Below, one piece after another: positions 58,124 through 64,000 of a DNA stretch of 64,000 nt (its first letter is position 1; the number at the start of each line of letters is the position of its first letter). This DNA is from Modestobacter lapidis (GTDB lineage: Bacteria > Actinomycetota > Actinomycetes > Mycobacteriales > Geodermatophilaceae), in contig JABAKE010000010.1 in assembly GCA_019779905.1 (NCBI GenBank), positions 80,590 through 144,589 of the forward strand, written 5' to 3'. The position numbers were made by a program, and so were the translations under genes. The notes below the pieces were generated by a model. That model did no database searches and had not been told where the DNA came from. It saw only the letters and a program-made list of their open reading frames with translations.

Positions 58124-58393
58124 ATGGCGCTTGAAAGCGCGACGAAGAAGCAGATCATGACCGAGTACGCGACGGTCGAGGGCGACACCGGTTCGCCGGA
58201 GGTGCAGGTCGCGATGCTGACCCGACGGATCAGTGACCTGACCGAGCACCTCAAGCTGCACAAGCACGACCACCACAGCCGGCGGGGCCTGCTCCTGCTG
58301 GTCGGCCGCCGCAGGCGGCTGCTGAACTACCTGGCGAAGACCGACATCAACCGGTACCGCTCGCTCATCGAGCGGCTCGGCTTGCGCCGCTAG
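58124..58393 (+). CDS. rpsO: 30S ribosomal protein S15
   Basis: 89 aa, full length. [61 protein letters not shown]. Binds 16S rRNA helices 20-22. ATG with CTGGAGG upstream. Followed by a terminator and pnp, the conserved rpsO-pnp pair. Confidence 0.98.
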   Translation: MALESATKKQIMTEYATVEGDTGSPEVQVAMLTRRISDLTEHLKLHKHDHHSRRGLLLLVGRRRRLLNYLAKTDINRYRSLIERLGLRR

Positions 58394-58399
58394 CACTCC

Positions 58400-58435
58400 G
58401 AGGGGACCGCTCCGGTACGCCGGGACGGTCCCCTC
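58400..58435 (+). terminator. Intrinsic terminator after rpsO
   Basis: GAGGGGACCG/CGGTCCCCTC with an inner CCGG-TACG-CCGG, followed by TCTCG. Confidence 0.8.
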
Positions 58436-58616
58436 TCTCGTGCGGCAACCCGCCGCACGGGCCCACCGGCCAGGGATTCCGGCCACCCGCGAGGGCCGGT
58501 CCTCGGTAGTGGCCCCCGGGACGCACCCGCGCACGAGCGCGGACAGCGCGTCCCCGAGGGCTTCGATCGAAGACCGGTCGCCCCGGACGCCGCCGGCCTC
58601 CCAGCCGCGAAGAGGA

Positions 58617-58637
58617 CGTCGCCGCATGCGACGTAGG
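58617..58637 (+). promoter_or_regulatory. Small hairpin next to the pnp ribosome site
   Basis: ACGTCGC-CGCAT-GCGACGT, flanked on each side by AAGAGGAC, the second of which is the pnp ribosome-binding site. In E. coli a leader hairpin cut by RNase III mediates PNPase autoregulation; a similar role here is inference. The remaining 58440-58610 leader holds no gene. Confidence 0.4.
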
Positions 58638-58648
58638 AAGAGGACACG

Positions 58649-60919
58649 ATGTCCGCACCCACCACGGATCCGATCGACTTCGACGCCGAGGACGGCGTCT
58701 TCACCGCCACCGCGGTGATCGACAACGGCGCACTCGGTGCCCGCACGGTCACCTTCGAGACCGGTCGCCTGGCCAAGCAGGCCGCCGGCTCCGTCGTCGC
58801 CACCATGGGCGACACCACGCTGCTGTCGGCCACCACCGCCGGTCGCCAGCCCAAGGAGCAGTTCGACTTCTTCCCCCTGACGGTCGACGTCGAGGAGCGG
58901 ATGTACGCGATCGGGAAGATCCCCGGCTCGTTCTTCCGCCGCGAGGGCCGCCCCTCCGAGGACGCGATCCTCACCTGCCGGCTGATCGACCGCCCGCTGC
59001 GCCCGACCTTCGCCAAGGGTCTGCGCAACGAGGTCCAGGTCGTCATCACCGTGCTGTCGCTGGACCCCGACCACGTCTACGACGTGCTCGCGATCAACGC
59101 CGCATCCGCGTCCACCCAGCTCTCCGGCCTGCCGTTCTCCGGCCCGGTCGGTGGCACCCGGGTGGCGCTGGTCAACGGCCAGTGGATCGGCTTCCCGACC
59201 CACGCCGAGCTCGAGGACGCCGTCTTCGACATGGTCGTGGCCGGCCGGGTCCTGCCCGACGGTGACGTCGCGATCATGATGGTCGAGGCCGAGGCCACCG
59301 AGAAGACGATCGCCCTGGTCGCCGGCGGTGCCCCCGCGCCGACCGAGGAGGTCGTGGCCCAGGGCCTCGAGGCCGCCAAGCCGTTCATCAAGGCGCTGTG
59401 CCAGGCGCAGGCCGAGCTGGCCGGCAAGGCCGCCAAGCCCGAGGCGCACTTCCCCCGCTTCCTGGACTACCAGGACGACGTCTACGCCGCGGTCGAGGCC
59501 CAGGCCGCCGAGAAGCTGGCCGTGGTTCAGGCCATCGCCGGCAAGCAGGAGCGCGAGGAGGCCACCGACGCGCTCAAGGACGAGGTCAAGGCCGCGCTCT
59601 CGGCTGCGTTCGAGGGCCGCGAGAAGGAGGTCTCCGGGGCTTTCCGTGCGGTGACCAAGAAGGTCGTCCGGCAGCGCATCCTGCGCGACAAGATCCGCAT
59701 CGACGGCCGCGGTCTCACCGACATCCGGCCGCTGTCGGCGGAGGTCGAGGTGCTCCCGCGGGTGCACGGCTCGGCGTTGTTCGAGCGCGGCGAGACCCAG
59801 ATTATGGGCGTCACCACGCTCAACATGCTCCGCATGGAGCAGCAGCTGGACACGCTGAACCCGATCACCCGCAAGCGGTACATGCACAACTACAACTTCC
59901 CGCCGTACTCCACCGGTGAGACCGGCCGGGTGGGCTCGCCCAAGCGCCGCGAGATCGGTCACGGCGCGCTGGCCGAGCGGGCGCTGCTGCCCGTGCTGCC
60001 CGACCGCGAGGAGTTCCCCTACGCGATCCGGCAGGTCTCCGAGGCGCTGGGCTCCAACGGCTCCACCTCGATGGGCTCGGTCTGCGCCTCGACGCTGGCC
60101 CTGCTCAACGCCGGTGTGCCGCTGCGCGCGCCGGTCGCCGGCATCGCCATGGGCCTGGTTTCCGACGAGGTCGACGGGAAGACCGAGTACGTCGCGCTGA
60201 CCGACATCCTCGGCGCCGAGGACGCCTTCGGTGACATGGACTTCAAGGTCGCCGGCACCAAGGACTTCGTCACGGCCCTCCAGCTGGACACGAAGCTCGA
60301 CGGCATCCCCTCCGACGTCCTGGCCGGTGCGCTGACCCAGGCCCGCGCGGCCCGGCTGCACATCCTCGACGTCATGCTCGAGGCGATCGACGGCCCCGAC
60401 GAGATGAGCCCGTTCGCGCCCCGGGTGACCACGGTGCGCATCCCGGTCGACAAGATCGGCGCGGTCATCGGCCCCAAGGGGCAGATGATCAACGCGATCC
60501 AGGACGAGACCGGCGCGGACATCACCATCGAGGACGACGGCACCATCTACGTCGGCGCCTCCGACGGCCCCTCGGCCCAGGCCGCCGTCGACCGGATCAA
60601 CGCTATCGCCAACCCCACGCTGCCCAAGGTGGGGGAACGGTTCCTGGGCACGGTCGTGAAGACCACCGCCTTCGGCGCCTTCGTCTCGCTGCTGCCGGGC
60701 CGGGACGGCCTGGTGCACATCAGCAAGCTCGGCGGCGGCAAGCGGATCGCCAAGGTCGAGGACGTCGCCAACGTCGGTGACAAGCTGCAGGTCGAGATCA
60801 CCGACATCGACGCCCGCGGCAAGATCAGCCTGGTCCCGGTCGCCGAGGGCGAGGCGTCCTCGGACGCCCCGGCCGCCGACGCCGCCGCCGACGCCGACAC
60901 CGCCCCCGCGGAGGCGTGA
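58649..60919 (+). CDS. pnp: Polyribonucleotide nucleotidyltransferase (PNPase)
   Basis: 3'-5' phosphorolytic exoribonuclease. 756 aa: first RNase PH domain ([31 protein letters not shown]), helical domain, catalytic second RNase PH domain ([34 protein letters not shown]), KH ([20 protein letters not shown]) and S1 ([28 protein letters not shown]). Acidic Ala-rich tail. ATG; the stop overlaps the next GTG. Confidence 0.97.
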   Translation: MSAPTTDPIDFDAEDGVFTATAVIDNGALGARTVTFETGRLAKQAAGSVVATMGDTTLLSATTAGRQPKEQFDFFPLTVDVEERMYAIGKIPGSFFRREGRPSEDAILTCRLIDRPLRPTFAKGLRNEVQVVITVLSLDPDHVYDVLAINAASASTQLSGLPFSGPVGGTRVALVNGQWIGFPTHAELEDAVFDMVVAGRVLPDGDVAIMMVEAEATEKTIALVAGGAPAPTEEVVAQGLEAAKPFIKALCQAQAELAGKAAKPEAHFPRFLDYQDDVYAAVEAQAAEKLAVVQAIAGKQEREEATDALKDEVKAALSAAFEGREKEVSGAFRAVTKKVVRQRILRDKIRIDGRGLTDIRPLSAEVEVLPRVHGSALFERGETQIMGVTTLNMLRMEQQLDTLNPITRKRYMHNYNFPPYSTGETGRVGSPKRREIGHGALAERALLPVLPDREEFPYAIRQVSEALGSNGSTSMGSVCASTLALLNAGVPLRAPVAGIAMGLVSDEVDGKTEYVALTDILGAEDAFGDMDFKVAGTKDFVTALQLDTKLDGIPSDVLAGALTQARAARLHILDVMLEAIDGPDEMSPFAPRVTTVRIPVDKIGAVIGPKGQMINAIQDETGADITIEDDGTIYVGASDGPSAQAAVDRINAIANPTLPKVGERFLGTVVKTTAFGAFVSLLPGRDGLVHISKLGGGKRIAKVEDVANVGDKLQVEITDIDARGKISLVPVAEGEASSDAPAADAAADADTAPAEA

Positions 60920-62295
60920 CGACGCTCGACAGCCGCTCCACCACCGGGGCCGGGACGGGTGCCGACGCACCCGCCCCGGCCCCGGTCGGCAGCATCCAGG
61001 TGCTGGACGTCGACGAGGTCGGCGGCCGGGTGGAGCGCACCGAGCTGCCCGGCGGACTCCGGGTCCTGACCGAGACGATGCCCGGCGTCCTCTCGGCGAC
61101 GGTGGGCATCTGGGTGGGTGTGGGCTCCCGGGACGAGACGCCGGCCCTCGCGGGCTCGTCGCACTTCCTGGAGCACCTGCTCTTCAAGGGCACCCGCAGC
61201 CGCTCGGCGCTGGAGATCGCCACGGCGATGGACGCCGTGGGCGGTGAGATGAACGCCTTCACCGCCAAGGAGCACACCTGCTACTACGCCAACGTGCTGG
61301 CCAGCGACCTGCCGCTGGCGGTGACGCTGCTCGGTGACCTCGTCACCGATGCGCTGAACACCGCCCCCGACCTCGAGTCGGAGCGGACGGTGGTGCTCGA
61401 GGAGATCGCCATGCGCGACGACGAGCCCAGCGACGCGGTGCACGACCTGTTCGCCGAGACGCTCTTCGGGAGCACCCCACTCGGCCGGTCGGTGCTGGGT
61501 ACCGTCGAGTCGATCGAGTCGCTGAGCCGGGATGACGTCGACGGCTGGTACCGCGACCGGTACGCCGTCCCCTCGATCGTCGTGGCGGCCGCCGGCCGGG
61601 TCGACCACTCCCAGGTACTCGACCTGGTCACCGCCGCGTTCGGCGACCGGCTCACCGGGCCGGGCCGCCCCGAGCCGCTGCGGCGGGGGGACGACGTCGA
61701 CCTCGTCCGGCCCGCCCGGCCGGCCGGGCTCATCCACCGGAAGACCGAGCAGACCCACCTGCTGCTGGGCAGCGTCGGCATGGGCCGGCTCGACGACCGG
61801 CGGTACGCCGCCGCGGTGCTCGACGCCGCGGTGGGCGGCGGGATGAGCTCCCGGCTGTTCCAGGAGATCCGGGAGAAGCGCGGGCTGGTGTACAGCGTCG
61901 GCTCCGCGCTGACGCACTACGCCGGCACGGGCAGCTTCTCCGTGTACGCCGGGTGCTCGCCCAAGCGGGTTCCGGAGGTCCTGCGCATCGTCCGGGCCGA
62001 ACTCGCCGGGGTGGCCGCGCACGGCCTCTCCACCGAAGAGGTCGTCCGGGCGCGCGGGCAGCTGAAGGGCGGCATGGTGCTCGGCCTGGAGGACACCGGG
62101 TCCCGGATGAGCCGGCTCGGCAAGAGCGAGCTCTCCTACGGGGAGTACCTCCCCGTGCGGGAGGTCCTCGGTCTGCTCGACGCGGTGGACGAGCAGCAGG
62201 TCCGGTCGGTGGCCGCGGACCTGCTGACCCGGGACGTCTGCCTGGCCGTGGTCGGTCCCTACCGGGACCGGGACCTCGACCGGCTGACCGCCTGA
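60916..62295 (+). CDS. M16-family zinc peptidase
   Basis: 459 aa. Inverted zinc motif His83-x-x-Glu86-His87 ([11 protein letters not shown]) with the distal Glu in [15 protein letters not shown]; the second M16 half has [23 protein letters not shown] complete, active-type homologue of mitochondrial processing peptidase/PqqL enzymes, cytoplasmic. The pnp-M16-dapB order is common in actinobacteria. Overlaps pnp by 4 nt. Confidence 0.94.
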   Translation: MTTLDSRSTTGAGTGADAPAPAPVGSIQVLDVDEVGGRVERTELPGGLRVLTETMPGVLSATVGIWVGVGSRDETPALAGSSHFLEHLLFKGTRSRSALEIATAMDAVGGEMNAFTAKEHTCYYANVLASDLPLAVTLLGDLVTDALNTAPDLESERTVVLEEIAMRDDEPSDAVHDLFAETLFGSTPLGRSVLGTVESIESLSRDDVDGWYRDRYAVPSIVVAAAGRVDHSQVLDLVTAAFGDRLTGPGRPEPLRRGDDVDLVRPARPAGLIHRKTEQTHLLLGSVGMGRLDDRRYAAAVLDAAVGGGMSSRLFQEIREKRGLVYSVGSALTHYAGTGSFSVYAGCSPKRVPEVLRIVRAELAGVAAHGLSTEEVVRARGQLKGGMVLGLEDTGSRMSRLGKSELSYGEYLPVREVLGLLDAVDEQQVRSVAADLLTRDVCLAVVGPYRDRDLDRLTA

Positions 62296-63600
<1,305 letters not shown>

Positions 63601-63760
63601 GCACCCCGGAACGGTCTTGTGGGGCCTCTGGGACGCCGTCCCCGGGGCCTCGGGGCGTGACCTGCCTCGCATCCCGGCATCCCCTGGATCGCGCTGACCT
63701 GCAGGTTCTTGCGGCCACCGGGGCGCGCAGCCGGGTCGACGGCCGATCGGGCCCCGCACC
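63601..63760. other. Intergenic stretch after dapB
   Basis: No coding signal, tRNA or clear terminator seen; GC-rich with short CCCCGG/CCGGGG repeats only. Confidence 0.6.
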
Positions 63761-63763
63761 GGT

Positions 63764-63792
63764 TTGACGAGGCCCTCCCCGCCGCGTAACTT
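63764..63792 (+). promoter_or_regulatory. rRNA operon promoter P1
   Basis: TTGACG (63764-63769), 17-nt spacer, TAACTT (63787-63792). Best promoter match in the window. Confidence 0.75.
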
Positions 63793-63855
63793 TCCTTCTG
63801 CGCCGAGCGAGACCGGGTCGAAAGGCCCGGGAGCCGCACCGTCAGACCTCCGGGT

Positions 63856-63884
63856 GTGACAGCGAGCCGTGCACGGCGTAACGT
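63856..63884 (+). promoter_or_regulatory. rRNA operon promoter P2
   Basis: GTGACA (63856-63861), 17-nt spacer, TAACGT (63879-63884), 92 bp after P1: the tandem spacing typical of rrn operons. Confidence 0.65.
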
Positions 63885-63938
63885 GGGTCAAGCCGCCGGA
63901 GACGACGACCTTCCAGGGTCTGGTTCCTCGCGCGTCCG

Positions 63939-64000
63939 CTCCTTGAGAACTCAACAGCGTGCCGAAAGTCAGTGCCAAGTAACAATTCCCGTTGGTCTGG
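63939..64000 (+). promoter_or_regulatory. rRNA leader with boxA-like element
   Basis: TTGAGAACTCAACAG (63943-63957), containing the palindrome TTGAG-AA-CTCAA, is the conserved actinobacterial pre-16S leader that binds NusB/S10 for antitermination. The 16S gene itself must begin beyond the right edge. Confidence 0.75.

Overview
The window is about 73% GC, uses GTG starts heavily, and reads as a chromosomal housekeeping segment of a high-GC actinobacterium. Gene order (amt-glnK-glnD-ffh; rpsP-rimM-trmD-rplS-lepB-rnhB-yraN-dprA-whiG-rpsB-tsf-pyrH-frr-cdsA-rlmN; dxr-rip-ispG; rimP-nusA-infB-rbfA-truB-ribF-rpsO-pnp-dapB) is the classical actinobacterial order. The protein sequences suggest Geodermatophilaceae (Blastococcus, Geodermatophilus or Modestobacter); the family assignment is inference from memory, not a search. 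No prophage, CRISPR array, tRNA or insertion sequence was seen.

Layout. 1-4.3 kb: nitrogen control (Amt fragment, GlnK, GlnD). 4.6-9.3 kb: SRP GTPase, an amidohydrolase and ProS. 9.3-13.2 kb: ribosome maturation (S16, KhpA, RimM, TrmD, L19) and signal peptidase I. 13.4-20.6 kb: an atypical LuxR regulator, RNase HII, DUF2469, YraN, ComM, DprA, a Xer-type recombinase and a WhiG/FliA sigma factor. 20.7-30.7 kb: M23 peptidase, S2, EF-Ts, PyrH, Frr, CdsA, a SpoU methylase, a proline-rich membrane protein, RlmN and a VIT-type transporter. 30.7-34.5 kb: the accessory part, with two LAxTG sortase substrates sharing a ~942-bp near-identical segment, an LCP ligase and a third, unanchored secreted paralogue. 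34.7-43 kb: DUF2631, MEP isoprenoid genes with the site-2 protease, GNAT, a PBP lipoprotein, a ferritin-like protein and a small lipoprotein. 43.3-57.9 kb: the rimP-nusA-ylxR-infB cluster, DUF503, RbfA, a DHH phosphoesterase, MATE, TruB, LarE/LarB, a MhuD-like heme monooxygenase, a branched-chain aminotransferase and RibF. 58-64 kb: S15, PNPase, an M16 peptidase, VanZ, DapB, then a tandem-promoter rRNA leader running off the right end.

Three things stand out beyond the genes. (1) A dispersed 81-nt mini-ORF (26 codons plus stop) lies directly in front of DUF2631, ispG and, in four tandem copies, truB; each time its TGA overlaps the GTG start of the next frame, and its end carries a purine-rich Shine-Dalgarno-like stretch. 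(2) A dispersed GC-rich hairpin repeat sits a few bases after stop codons of glnK, the zinc-ribbon gene, rpsB, tsf, infB and the DUF503 gene, once apparently nested inside another copy. (3) The three secreted-protein genes share a 5'-leader hairpin at an identical distance from the start codon with covarying base pairs, although two of the gene bodies look homogenised by gene conversion or duplication. trmD and the site-2 protease gene also appear to use CTG start codons.
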